Positions 1 through 7,383 of a stretch of DNA of 17,584 nucleotides are shown here, in pieces (within the stretch, counting starts at the first letter, position 1; the number at the start of each line of letters is the position of its first letter). A model generated the notes under the pieces. It saw nothing but the letters and a program-made list of their open reading frames with translations, made no database searches and was not told where the DNA came from. The stretch lies in NCBI GenBank assembly GCA_038207745.1, contig JBBQZL010000034.1:1-17584 (forward strand). The letters run 5' to 3'. Position numbers and translations under genes: made by a program. The stretch is from JBBQZL01 sp038207745 (GTDB taxonomy: Bacteria > Actinomycetota > Thermoleophilia > Solirubrobacterales > 70-9).

Positions 1-92
1 CCCAGGTTGGCGCCCTTGCCTCCCGCGTAGTCGATGTCGTCGTGTGACAGGTCAGCGAAGGTACGGGTGGCGTCCTTGAGAGTTTGGCTCAT
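1..92 (-). CDS. ppsA: Phosphoenolpyruvate synthase, N-terminal fragment (runs off the left edge)
   Basis: Only the first 30 codons are in the window. The reverse strand from the ATG at 92-90 reads MSQTLKDATRTF, then LSHDDIDYAGGKGANLG. The AGGKGANLG motif is the start of the PEP/pyruvate-binding ATP-grasp domain (PPDK_N) found in PEP synthase and pyruvate phosphate dikinase. PEP synthase converts pyruvate and ATP to PEP, AMP and phosphate in the cytoplasm (family knowledge). The gene is divergent from the oxidoreductase gene at 204. The reverse strand has TAGGAT 8 nt before the ATG and no clear Shine-Dalgarno site, so the message may be leaderless. A rifampicin phosphotransferase or another PEP-utilising enzyme with the same N-terminal fold cannot be excluded from 30 residues. 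Confidence 0.75.
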   Translation of the reverse strand, partial: MSQTLKDATRTFADLSHDDIDYAGGKGANL

Positions 93-203
93 GGTCGTCG
101 ATCCTATCGGCGCAAGGATCGCACCGGCATCCGGCAAAATCCCGTAGCGGTATCCGTGGTAACCCCGGATGGAAACGACGGGGACCGATGTAGTCTGCGT
201 TTG
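93..203. promoter_or_regulatory. Divergent promoter region between ppsA and the FAD oxidoreductase gene
   Basis: This 111-nt gap separates two divergent genes. On the minus strand a TAGGAT box (101-106) lies 8 nt before the ppsA ATG. On the plus strand a TAGTCT box (191-196) lies 7 nt before the ATG at 204. Both fit the TANNNT -10 element of actinobacterial sigma-A promoters placed for transcripts that begin at or next to the start codon. I see no convincing -35 element for either. The assignment comes from pattern and spacing only. Confidence 0.45.
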
Positions 204-1373
204 ATGGAGGGAATGCCTCGAAATCGTGACCCAAAACCGCGAGTGGTGATCGTCGGTGGCGGCGTCGCGGGGGTTGAGGCGATGCTCGCGCTGCGTGAGT
301 TGTCCGGGGATCTGGCCACGATCGAGTTGCATGCGCCCCGCGAGGAGTTTGTCTACCGGCCCTTGGCCGTCGCTGAACCGTTTGGCGGTGGGAAGGTGCT
401 CAAGTTCGACCTCCGCAATCTGACCGAGCGCTGCGGCGCCACCTTTCGCCGCAACAGCATCATCTCTGTCGATACGGATCAGCGGCGGATCAGCAACCAC
501 GACGGCGACGAGGTGACCTACGACTACCTGGTCGTCGCCTGCGGCACCAGGATGATGTGGTCGGTCCCCGGGGCGGTCACGTTTTGGGGCGTGCCCGACG
601 AAGGTCGCACCGCAGACCTGATGCGGGATCTGATCGGAGGTGAACTCCAGAAGGTGATCTTCGTCGTACCCGGCGGGCCAGGATGGCCACTGCCGATCTA
701 CGAGCTCGCGCTCATCGCCTCGTCGCAGCTCGCAAGATCAGGGAACCTGGACGGGCAGCTCGAGATTGTCACCTCGGAGGATTCACCGCTCAATCTGTTT
801 GGAGTCAGGGCCAGCCGGCAGATGGGGGAGTTGCTCGCCGATCGCGGCATCAATGTCGTCACCGGCACGCACACTGTGAATTTTCAGAACGGCGCGCTGA
901 GCGTCGTGCCCGGTGATCCGATTGCCGCCGACGCGGCAGTATGCGGACCGAGTCTCGAGGGAAGGCCGATCGAGGGGCTTCCCCATGATGGAGACGGGTT
1001 CATCCCGGTCGACGCCCACGGGCAGGTCATCGGCCTTGATCAGGTCTTCGCGGTCGGGGACATCACGACCTTTCCGGTCAAGCAGGGTGGAATCGCGGCG
1101 CAGCAGGCGGACGCAGCAGCCGAGGCGATCGCAGCCCGGCTTGGTTGCGACATCGAGCCGCGACCCTTCGAACCTGTCCTGCGGGGGAAGCTGATGACCG
1201 GGGAGGCGCCGCAATACCTCTATGGGCGATTGACCGGTGGTTTCGGAGAGAGCTCCAGCTTCAGCGATCAACCCCCGTGGCATGACGACGGGAAGATCGT
1301 CGGCAAGTACATCGCGCCGTTCCTGTCCTCGATCTCCGACGTCGATCCGCCGACGAGGTTGCCGTCAGTCTGA
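204..1373 (+). CDS. FAD-dependent oxidoreductase, NDH-2/sulfide:quinone-reductase-like fold
   Basis: The 389-residue protein is a two-dinucleotide-fold flavoprotein. It has an N-terminal beta strand plus GGGVAG at residues 18-23 (FAD ADP binding), a YRPLAVAEPF segment near 51-60, and a second flavin motif VFAVGDITTFP at about 281-291, followed by the typical KQGGIAAQQADAAAEAI helix. Such proteins pass electrons from NAD(P)H or sulfide to quinone (family knowledge). Here the redox cysteine pair of true sulfide:quinone reductases is not evident, so the substrate is unknown. The start at ATG 204 is chosen because TAGTCT lies 7 nt upstream. An ATG at 213 is in frame, but GGAGGG ends only 1 nt before it. 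The 3' end overlaps the convergent RIC gene by 9 nt. A paralogue lies at 4546-5763. Confidence 0.85.
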   Translation: MEGMPRNRDPKPRVVIVGGGVAGVEAMLALRELSGDLATIELHAPREEFVYRPLAVAEPFGGGKVLKFDLRNLTERCGATFRRNSIISVDTDQRRISNHDGDEVTYDYLVVACGTRMMWSVPGAVTFWGVPDEGRTADLMRDLIGGELQKVIFVVPGGPGWPLPIYELALIASSQLARSGNLDGQLEIVTSEDSPLNLFGVRASRQMGELLADRGINVVTGTHTVNFQNGALSVVPGDPIAADAAVCGPSLEGRPIEGLPHDGDGFIPVDAHGQVIGLDQVFAVGDITTFPVKQGGIAAQQADAAAEAIAARLGCDIEPRPFEPVLRGKLMTGEAPQYLYGRLTGGFGESSSFSDQPPWHDDGKIVGKYIAPFLSSISDVDPPTRLPSV

Positions 1374-2078
1374 CGGCGGACGCAGCCGCGGGAAGAGGAT
1401 GTTGTTCTCCTCGTGGATGTGCTGGTGAAGGTCCCGCTCGAGGGCCTCGAGTGAAATCAGAAGTCTGCGGTGACTGGAGCAGAGCGCCGGCTCCTGGTCG
1501 TAGTCGCCGGCAAGCTTGCGCATCTCGGCAAGCGCCCGGCCGACGTTGTCGTGTGCGGCCTCGTGCATCGCGAGCAGGGAAGGGTCGACGTCGAGAGCCG
1601 AGCGCCGCTCCTCCACGGGTGCGTCGAGTTCCCGGCAGATGGGGAAGAGCTTTCGCTCCTCGAGATCTATGTGCTCGATCAGTTCATCACCCAGCGTGTT
1701 GACCAGGAGATCGAGCCCGACCAGCTCGGGGAGGGTGTCGCCATGTCGGTTTGCGACCTTTGCCGAAAGCTCGCGCAGTCGCGGCAGCTCGGCGCGAAGA
1801 TAGGCGTGGTGTACACCGACAATGTGATCGCAGAGCTCGGTTGACGACGCCTCTCGCCAGTCGCGCTCCGGGGATCCTGCTTCCGCTGCCTCGGACTCAC
1901 CCGCTTGAATGATCGCGATCAGGGCCGGGATATCAAGCTTGTTCTCTGTGGCCGCCGCCTCGAGGCTTCGATCCCCTCCGCAGCAGTAATCCAACTGAAG
2001 CTCCTCGAAGATCCGCGCACGCTCCGGTCGCTCGAGCACAAGTTCGGCAAGGGTCTTCTGGGGATTGATTGTGATCAT
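1365..2078 (-). CDS. ric: Iron-sulfur cluster repair di-iron protein (RIC / ScdA / YtfE family)
   Basis: The 237-residue protein has the two-part architecture of RIC. An N-terminal ScdA_N/DUF542 domain (about 1-60) carries the hallmark YCCGG at residues 31-35. A hemerythrin-like HHE four-helix domain (about 80-230) has histidines at 85, 90/91, 136, 172, 176, 203 and 218-222 and glutamates in HIDLEERKLFP and HIHEENNILFP, suitable for a di-iron site. RIC proteins restore Fe-S clusters damaged by nitric oxide or peroxide and may act on NO itself (family knowledge). The ATG at 2078 is chosen because homologous sequence begins there and GAGAAAG lies about 5-12 nt upstream. Upstream in-frame codons look non-coding. 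The gene diverges from the radical SAM pair across 190 nt, and its tail overlaps the oxidoreductase gene. Confidence 0.92.
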   Translation of the reverse strand: MITINPQKTLAELVLERPERARIFEELQLDYCCGGDRSLEAAATENKLDIPALIAIIQAGESEAAEAGSPERDWREASSTELCDHIVGVHHAYLRAELPRLRELSAKVANRHGDTLPELVGLDLLVNTLGDELIEHIDLEERKLFPICRELDAPVEERRSALDVDPSLLAMHEAAHDNVGRALAEMRKLAGDYDQEPALCSSHRRLLISLEALERDLHQHIHEENNILFPRLRPPSD

Positions 2079-2268
2079 GGCCACTTTCTCGATCAGAGAT
2101 GGATGGGTACGGCCCGGATGATCGAGTAACAGGCCGGGTCGATTCATCCGCAGCCCGCACGTTGGCCAACCGGATTGGCTCGCAGGCGGACGGGGCGGGC
2201 CACGGATGAAGAAAACCGGGTTCCCCTTCAGCATCATGGGTTGTCACGACAAACTCGAAGGAGGTCTG
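2079..2268. promoter_or_regulatory. Divergent control region between ric and the radical SAM operon, with palindromes
   Basis: This 190-nt region must hold the promoters for ric (-) and the radical SAM operon (+). Two short palindromes stand out: GTTGGCCAAC at 2161-2170 (perfect, 10 bp) and TTGTCACGACAA at 2241-2252 (arms of 5, spacer of 2). The second ends 16 nt before the start at 2269, just upstream of a strong AAGGAGGT at 2258-2265, where a bound repressor could block transcription. Its spacing does not match FNR/CRP sites (TTGAT-N4-ATCAA), so I do not assign a regulator. No clear -35/-10 pair was identified. Confidence 0.35.
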
Positions 2269-3447
2269 ATGCTGAGTGTCAGCCGACTGTTGAATGGCCA
2301 GATTGGCCCGCAGGATGCGCTTCGTTACGGGCGTAGAGCGGGCGCGGGGCCTGCCCATCTCCTTCACTACTCCCACGACAAGACGCCGGTGGTCGTCTGG
2401 AATGTCACGCGGCGGTGCAACCTCCACTGCGGACACTGCTACGCCGACTCCCACGATCATGAGTACCCGGATGAACTGACCACGGATGAAGGTCTCAGGC
2501 TGCTCACCGACCTCGCCGCGTTTGGAGTCCCCACGGTTCTCTTCTCCGGTGGCGAGCCACTGATGCGGCCCGACGTGCTCGAGCTCGCGCAGGCCGCGAC
2601 AGCGGCCGGGATGCGAACGGTCCTCTCGACCAACGGGACGAAGATCGACCCCGATAGCGCGATCAGGGTCAAGGAGGCGGGGTTCTCGTACGTCGGGATA
2701 AGTGTCGATGGGATCGGCGCACTCAACGACAAGATGCGCGGCAGTCTGGGAGCCTTCGACGCTGCTGTGGGCGGAATCCGGGCCGCGCGCGACGCCGGCC
2801 TGCGTACGGGGATCCGATTCACGATCCACGGTCGCAATCGCGATCATCTCGGCCAGATTTTCGAACTCGCCGAAGCCGAGGGGGTAAACAGGCTCTGCAT
2901 CTACCATCTGGCATACGCCGGGCGCGGTGGACGGATGCGCCGACACGACCTGACCCCCTCGCAGACCCGCGAGGCCGTTGGCGAGATCTTCGATCGCACG
3001 GAGGATCTCGGTCGCCGCGGTATCGAGCTCGAGGTGCTTACAGTCGACAACCCGGTCGACCATGTGCTGCTGCTGGAGAGGGTGCGGCGCAATGAACCGG
3101 AACGCGCTGCCGATGTGGAGCAGATGCTGCGCTGGAATGGCGGCAATCAATCCGGCGTGGCAATCGCCTGTATTGACCCGCAGGGGAAGGTCCACCCGGA
3201 TCAGTTCTCCTGGCACATCACTGCAGGCGACGTGCGACGCAACTCGTTTGCGGAGATCTGGAGGAGGGACAATCCCGTCCTGGCTCCTTATCGACGGCGA
3301 CCGCGCGACCTGATCGGGCGATGCGCCGAGTGCCGGTTTGTCGATCTCTGTAACGGCGGACTGCGGGTGCGGGCAGAGTCGGCGAGCGGCGACACGCGGG
3401 CACCGGACCCCGCCTGCTATCTCACCGATGAAGAGATCAGCGTATGA
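2269..3447 (+). CDS. Radical SAM/SPASM protein of the NirJ1/AhbC haem-modifying type
   Basis: The 392-residue enzyme has the radical SAM cluster motif C50-x3-C54-x2-C57 (RRCNLHCGHCYA), an SGGEP motif at 93-97, and a C-terminal SPASM-like region with C301, C352, C355, C361 and C383. The tail motifs NGGNQSGVAIACID, VHPDQF and DPACYLTDEEI are, from memory, characteristic of NirJ1 and AhbC. These remove acetate or propionate side chains from sirohaem-derived tetrapyrroles on the way to haem d1 or haem b. Whether this protein does so is inference, since no other haem d1 or Ahb gene is in the window. The ATG at 2269 follows an ideal AAGGAGGT. An in-frame ATG at 2206 would add 21 residues but lacks such a site. 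The stop overlaps the next start (ATGA). Confidence 0.85.
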   Translation: MLSVSRLLNGQIGPQDALRYGRRAGAGPAHLLHYSHDKTPVVVWNVTRRCNLHCGHCYADSHDHEYPDELTTDEGLRLLTDLAAFGVPTVLFSGGEPLMRPDVLELAQAATAAGMRTVLSTNGTKIDPDSAIRVKEAGFSYVGISVDGIGALNDKMRGSLGAFDAAVGGIRAARDAGLRTGIRFTIHGRNRDHLGQIFELAEAEGVNRLCIYHLAYAGRGGRMRRHDLTPSQTREAVGEIFDRTEDLGRRGIELEVLTVDNPVDHVLLLERVRRNEPERAADVEQMLRWNGGNQSGVAIACIDPQGKVHPDQFSWHITAGDVRRNSFAEIWRRDNPVLAPYRRRPRDLIGRCAECRFVDLCNGGLRVRAESASGDTRAPDPACYLTDEEISV

Positions 3448-4556
3448 GGGAGTCCGCCCTCGCCGCCCGTACTGAGCGCGACAAGCGACTTGCCTCCCTC
3501 GACTTTGACCGCGCGCCCTTTACGATTGCGTGGGAGCTGACACGAGCTTGCGCCTATGCGTGCGCCCACTGCCGTGCGGACGCCCAGCCTCGACGCGATC
3601 CCCGTGAGCTCGACACGGCGAGAGCGCTGGAACTGATCGATGACCTCGCAGGCTTTGGCAATCGGCCGATTCTGGTCATCACCGGGGGTGACCCGCTGAT
3701 GCGACGCGATGTATTCGAGATCGCGGCGCATGCCGACAGTCGTGGCATGCGAGTGGCCCTGACCCCGACCGCGACCGCGCTTGCAACACCAGCCCGCATG
3801 ATCGAGGCGCGCGAGGCGGGGGTCCGCCGGGTCGCGTTCAGCATCGACGCCCCTGACGCCGCGCTGCACGACCGTTTCCGGGGCTTTCGCGGCTCGTTCA
3901 AGCGCACCATGGACGGGGTTCAGGCAGCCACCGACGCCGGTCTACCCGTTCAGATCAACACGACAGTATGTGTGTTGAACGCCCGGGTTGTGGAACGGAT
4001 GGTGCCGCTGGTCGCCAGCCTCGGCGCCGTGCAGTGGTCGGTGTTCTTCCTCGTTCCGACCGGCCGGGGGCGGCAGCTCGCAATGCTGTCCCCCCAGGGT
4101 CACGAACGGCTCATCCGCCGGCTCGACGCGCTTGGCCCGAAGCTTCCATTTGATCTCAAGATAACCGCGGCGCCCCAGCATCGGCGAATTGCCCTGCAGC
4201 GGGCCGGCGGAGGGGAGGTGGCGGGGGCCGGATACCGATTTGCCGATGGGCTTCGACGTCCGGCAAAGGGGGTCAACGACGGACGCGGCTTCATGTTCAT
4301 CTCCCACCGGGGCGAGGTGATGCCGTCGGGGTTTCTGCCTCTCAGCGCCGGATCGGTGTCCGAAGACAGCGCCGTGCGCATCTACCGCGACGCGCCGCTA
4401 TTTCGTGAGCTGCGCGATCCCGAAGCGCTTGGTGGAAAATGCGGTCGTTGTGAGTTTCGCGAAGTCTGCGGCGGCAGCCGTGCGCGGGCGCATGCGGTCA
4501 CCGGCGACCATCTTGCCGCAGACCCGAGCTGCCCCTACGAGCCGGTCAGCGGCTGA
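3444..4556 (+). CDS. Radical SAM/SPASM protein, TIGR04053 type
   Basis: The 370-residue protein begins at an ATG overlapping the previous stop (ATGA), so the two genes are translationally coupled. It carries C36-x3-C40-x2-C43 (RACAYACAHCRA) for the SAM-cleaving 4Fe-4S cluster, TGGDPLMR just downstream, and a SPASM-like tail with C333, C336, C342 and C363 (KCGRCEFREVCGGSRARA). The stretches FDRAPFTIAWELTRAC, WSVFFLVPTGRG and GEVMPSGFLPLSAG match what I recall of family TIGR04053, whose substrate is not established. Its relatives include haem-pathway enzymes such as AhbD, so pairing with a NirJ1/AhbC-like partner suggests a shared tetrapyrrole substrate. That is inference; peptide modification is an alternative, although I see no precursor peptide gene. 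The 3' end overlaps the convergent oxidoreductase gene by 11 nt. Confidence 0.85.
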   Translation: MRESALAARTERDKRLASLDFDRAPFTIAWELTRACAYACAHCRADAQPRRDPRELDTARALELIDDLAGFGNRPILVITGGDPLMRRDVFEIAAHADSRGMRVALTPTATALATPARMIEAREAGVRRVAFSIDAPDAALHDRFRGFRGSFKRTMDGVQAATDAGLPVQINTTVCVLNARVVERMVPLVASLGAVQWSVFFLVPTGRGRQLAMLSPQGHERLIRRLDALGPKLPFDLKITAAPQHRRIALQRAGGGEVAGAGYRFADGLRRPAKGVNDGRGFMFISHRGEVMPSGFLPLSAGSVSEDSAVRIYRDAPLFRELRDPEALGGKCGRCEFREVCGGSRARAHAVTGDHLAADPSCPYEPVSG

Positions 4557-5763
4557 AGGAATCGCTGACCGAAGCGTCGAGCTCAATCGCGACCGCACCG
4601 GGAGGAGTTCCGCCCGATGCGCCGTGACGGGCGAGAAGCGGACCGAGTCTCCGGCCGGAGATCTTGGCCGGTGCGCGCCCGTTCTTTTCCACCCGCTCGT
4701 CCGTGGGTGGCGATTCAGGGACGCGCATCGCCTCCGCACGCAGATGACGGGGAGCCCGGCCGGTGACCAGGAGGCCTCGCAGCACCGGCTGGAATTGCTG
4801 GGGGTTGGCGAGCATCCCGAGGTCAGCCACGATCGCCTCCGCCGCGGCGTCGGCCTGCTGCGCCGCGATCCCGCCCTGCTTGAGCGGGAAGCTTGTCACG
4901 TCGCCCGCCGCATACACACCGGGCAGGCCGCGAACCCTTCCGTGTTTGTCTGTCGGCAGAAAACCCAGGTCGTCTCGCGGCAGGCCGGTGATCCGCGGCG
5001 CGACGAGTTCCGGGAGCGCCACGGTGGCGTCAGCGGGAATCGACCCGCCACCTTCCAGAACGAGCCGGCCCGCCTCGGCGCGGATTGCCGTCGCAGTGTG
5101 AAAGGCGATCCCGCGGGAACGGAGCAGCTCCTCGACAGTTGAGCTGTGGCGGCTTCCGAAGGCTTCGACCGGCCGCGGCTCCGGGGTGACGATGGCAACC
5201 TTGGTGGGGACGTCATGCTCGGCGAAATGTGCGTTTGTCATCAACGCGAGTTCGTATGCGGGCAGCGACCAGGTTACGCCTGCCGGAACAGCAAAGACGA
5301 TTCGCTCGATACGGCCTGACTCGGCGCTTCTGAGCAGTCCCCCGACCTCGGTCGACGCCTCGGAACCCGAGAAGGTGATCGCACCGGGTATGGCCTCTCG
5401 CCTTCGCGCGCCAACCGCGACCAGCAGCGCGGTGTAGCCGAGCGTCAGACCGTTGGTGGTGAGCACCTCGCTGCGCTTCACATCGATGGCCTCGAGTGTG
5501 TCGACGATTCTCTCGGCGCCTTCGGTGCCCAGGAGTTCACTCAGCTCGAAGCGGTGCGCCCTTCCGAGTTTGAATGGCTCGGTGACGGATAGCGGTCTGT
5601 ACTCGAAGTGGGGACTGGACGCCAGCAATCTGACGTCCAGTTGGCCCGCCGCCTTCTCTTCCAGGGTCAGAACCGCTTCAAGCGCCGCGACCCCGCCGCC
5701 CGCGACCAGGACCCGGGGTCGTTCAGCTCCGCTCACCAAGCTGCTCCTGTCCGATGTCCTCAC
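4546..5763 (-). CDS. Cysteine-free FAD-dependent oxidoreductase, NDH-2/SQR-like, coupled to narK
   Basis: The 405-residue flavoprotein is a paralogue of the one at 204-1373. Shared motifs are AGGGVAALEA at 21-30, FEYRPLSVTEPF, the second FAD motif VYAAGDVTSFPLKQGG, and IAAQQADAAAEAI. The whole protein contains no cysteine, so a sulfide:quinone reductase mechanism, which needs a redox cysteine pair, is excluded for this copy. An NADH:quinone or related electron-input role is a family-level guess. The GTG start overlaps the narK stop (GTGA), so narK and this gene are cotranscribed and translationally coupled. A membrane-linked electron donor made together with a nitrate/nitrite transporter would make sense for respiration. 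The C-terminal 60 residues are charged and less conserved. The tail overlaps the TIGR04053 gene by 11 nt. Confidence 0.85.
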   Translation of the reverse strand: MRTSDRSSLVSGAERPRVLVAGGGVAALEAVLTLEEKAAGQLDVRLLASSPHFEYRPLSVTEPFKLGRAHRFELSELLGTEGAERIVDTLEAIDVKRSEVLTTNGLTLGYTALLVAVGARRREAIPGAITFSGSEASTEVGGLLRSAESGRIERIVFAVPAGVTWSLPAYELALMTNAHFAEHDVPTKVAIVTPEPRPVEAFGSRHSSTVEELLRSRGIAFHTATAIRAEAGRLVLEGGGSIPADATVALPELVAPRITGLPRDDLGFLPTDKHGRVRGLPGVYAAGDVTSFPLKQGGIAAQQADAAAEAIVADLGMLANPQQFQPVLRGLLVTGRAPRHLRAEAMRVPESPPTDERVEKNGRAPAKISGRRLGPLLARHGASGGTPPGAVAIELDASVSDSFSR

Positions 5764-6986
5764 CCGGAGGGGCCGCCGGGACCCGGCCCAGCCGGCTCAC
5801 TTTCGGTCCCCATCGAAATTGCCATCCCGGCGCTCATCCAGGCGAACCCGACCAGGAATACGAAGGCCATCGTGAAGGTCCCTGTTGCGTCCTTGACGAT
5901 GCCCAGGATAAGCGGCGGGAAGAAGCCACCGAGTCCGCCGGCGGCGCCGACGATTCCTGTCACGGCGCCGGTCGAGTGGGGAAACCTGTGGGGGACCAGC
6001 TTGAAGACGGCGCCATTGCCCAAGCCCAGAAATCCCGCCATGGTCAGGCAGAATATTGTCACGGGCACGATCGTCGGATCGGTCGACTGCCAGGACAGCC
6101 CGACCGCGTCGAGACCGACTCCGAAGAATGCGATCGTCAGCACCGTCGACGCACCGATGCGATCCGAGATCCAGCCGCCGACCGGCCGCAAACCGGTCGC
6201 GACGACCGTAAAGCCTGCGGCGCGAAGGCCGGCGCTGGTCAGCGAGAAATCGAACCAGTCGACCAGCAGCTTCGGGAGGAAGATCGCCATCGCGACGAAC
6301 CCTCCGAAGGTGATGAAGTAAAAGAACGCGAGTTGCCAGAGAGGCCAGCCTGAGCGGATCACCGCACGGTAGTCCGGGCGCTTGGCGGTGGTGGCCGGAG
6401 CATCCCGGGCGGTCTTCGCCCAGATCAGCGTGAACAAACCGATCGCGATGCCGAAGGTGAAGCCCGCCGCGGCCTGTCCGTACCTGCCATAGATGAAGGG
6501 GACCGAGAATGCCGCCACCGCGGTCCCGATGTTCCCCATGCCGTAGACGCCGAGCGCGAACCCCTGCCGCTTTGGCGGGTACCACTTGGCGACAAAGGGT
6601 ATTCCGACCGCGAATGACGCTCCGGCGCCGCCGAGCAGGAACCCGGCGCAGAGCAGCGCCACGTAACTGGTCGCAAAGCCGATCAGCACCGCTGCTGCGG
6701 CGCTGTAGGCGAGCGTGACGGCGAAGACCTTGCGGCCACCGAATTTGTCTGTCAACCAGCCCAGCGGGATTCGCATCAGCGAGCCGAGGAGAACCGGGAT
6801 CGCGATCATGATCGCGGTTTCGGTGTTGGAGAGGTCGAGCTTGTCCTGGACCTTCGGCGCCAGTGGCGCGAGCATGCCCCAGGCCGCGAAGCAGAGCGCG
6901 AACGCCACTGTGGCCAGTCCCAGGTTGCGGCCGGAGCCGCTCGCCTCCGTCGCGGTGGTGGATCGGGATGCGGCAGGTTGACTCAT
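5760..6986 (-). CDS. narK: NarK-type nitrate/nitrite transporter (MFS, NNP family)
   Basis: The 408-residue membrane protein has about 12 hydrophobic segments. It carries the two nitrate-signature regions of the NNP family. The first is in the fifth helix region, with LLGGAGASFAVGIPFVAKWY followed by PPKRQGFALG. The second is the later NGAVFKLVP plus GAVTGIVGAAGGLGGFFPP segment. R72 in MRIPLGWLTDKFGGRK corresponds to the substrate-binding arginine of helix 2 (family knowledge). It imports nitrate or exchanges it for nitrite across the inner membrane. The ATG at 6986 has GGAGAT about 9 nt upstream. Its stop overlaps the GTG of the next gene. Directly upstream lie the narI and narG remnants, so the transporter once belonged to a nar operon. 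It appears intact. With the reductase gone, it may now serve assimilation, nitrite export or a reductase encoded elsewhere. Confidence 0.92.
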   Translation of the reverse strand: MSQPAASRSTTATEASGSGRNLGLATVAFALCFAAWGMLAPLAPKVQDKLDLSNTETAIMIAIPVLLGSLMRIPLGWLTDKFGGRKVFAVTLAYSAAAAVLIGFATSYVALLCAGFLLGGAGASFAVGIPFVAKWYPPKRQGFALGVYGMGNIGTAVAAFSVPFIYGRYGQAAAGFTFGIAIGLFTLIWAKTARDAPATTAKRPDYRAVIRSGWPLWQLAFFYFITFGGFVAMAIFLPKLLVDWFDFSLTSAGLRAAGFTVVATGLRPVGGWISDRIGASTVLTIAFFGVGLDAVGLSWQSTDPTIVPVTIFCLTMAGFLGLGNGAVFKLVPHRFPHSTGAVTGIVGAAGGLGGFFPPLILGIVKDATGTFTMAFVFLVGFAWMSAGMAISMGTESEPAGPGPGGPSG

Positions 6987-6990
6987 CTGA

Positions 6991-7131
6991 CTATCTCCAT
7001 TGGTTGCGGTTGAGGAGGAATGCGGACGCCGGCCGGTACCGACCAGGCGTGGACAAGCCGAGCGTCATCGCGATGCCCGCGATCGTACCCATGGAGACGG
7101 AGACCATTTGGTAGAGGCTCTCAGAAACGCC
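6991..7131 (-). pseudogene. narI: Remnant of narI (respiratory nitrate reductase gamma subunit)
   Basis: On the minus strand, from about 7131, one frame reads GVSESLYQMVSVSMGTIAG and continues IAMTLGL. This resembles an internal membrane segment of NarI, where a loop with a Ser-Glu-x-x-Tyr pattern leads into a GTIAG-containing helix. After about 25 recognisable codons the similarity stops, and the frame runs through an unrelated stretch to a TAG at 6993-6991, a few bases before narK. Both ends of narI are missing, including the haem-ligand helices. The fragment abuts the narG remnant with a change of reading frame. The identification rests on a short match recalled from memory, so it is moderate. 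Its place between a narG piece and narK supports it. Confidence 0.55.
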
Positions 7132-7382
7132 GAGCGGCCCTTGGTCCGCTCCACGTTGCGGGCAAACTCGCGGGCGATCTTGGTGACCATGGCGGCGTCA
7201 ACGCCCGTTATCGGCTCCTGCCAGGCCGGCGTATAGGGCTGCGACGGGTCGTCGTAGTCCTCCGGCCAGTCACCGGGCAGGCTGTCGCGCCTGACGCCGA
7301 GCTGGGCGGAGAGCCGGCCGAGGGGCGAGGGTTTCTTCTTGTTCACCGGCGGGATTCTTTCGACGGGATCGCCGCCCTTCAT
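7131..7382 (-). pseudogene. narG: Remnant of narG (respiratory nitrate reductase alpha subunit)
   Basis: The minus-strand frame from 7382 contains EDYDDPSQPYTPAWQEPITG, then VDAAMVTKIAREFARNVERT and KGRS. This follows the central part of NarG, where the E. coli protein has a YDD...YTPAWAEQITGV...IIRIAREFADNADKTHGRS arrangement. About 60 codons are clearly NarG-like. Sequence before about residue 20 of this frame is not recognisable, and the N-terminal half of NarG, with its Fe-S and molybdopterin-binding motifs, is absent. After GRS, where NarG should continue into a conserved molybdopterin-domain stretch, the sequence switches to narI-like coding in another frame. The original enzyme is about 1,200 residues, so this is a non-functional fragment unless the assembly is wrong. 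Confidence 0.75.
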
Positions 7383-7383
7383 C

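Noticed and set aside
204..1373. Calling the first flavoprotein a sulfide:quinone oxidoreductase
   Set aside because: The fold fits, but the redox cysteine pair needed for sulfide oxidation is not evident, and the paralogue has no cysteine at all.
2206..2268. Short peptide before the radical SAM gene as a possible modified-peptide precursor
   Set aside because: The 21 codons are in the same frame as the radical SAM gene and run into it without a stop, and there is no ribosome site at 2206. It is not a separate precursor.
1933..3216. Long minus-strand open frame (427 codons) opposite ric and the first radical SAM gene
   Set aside because: It has no recognisable motifs, is antisense to well-supported genes, and its C-terminal residues are ric read out of frame. 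Such frames are common in GC-rich DNA.
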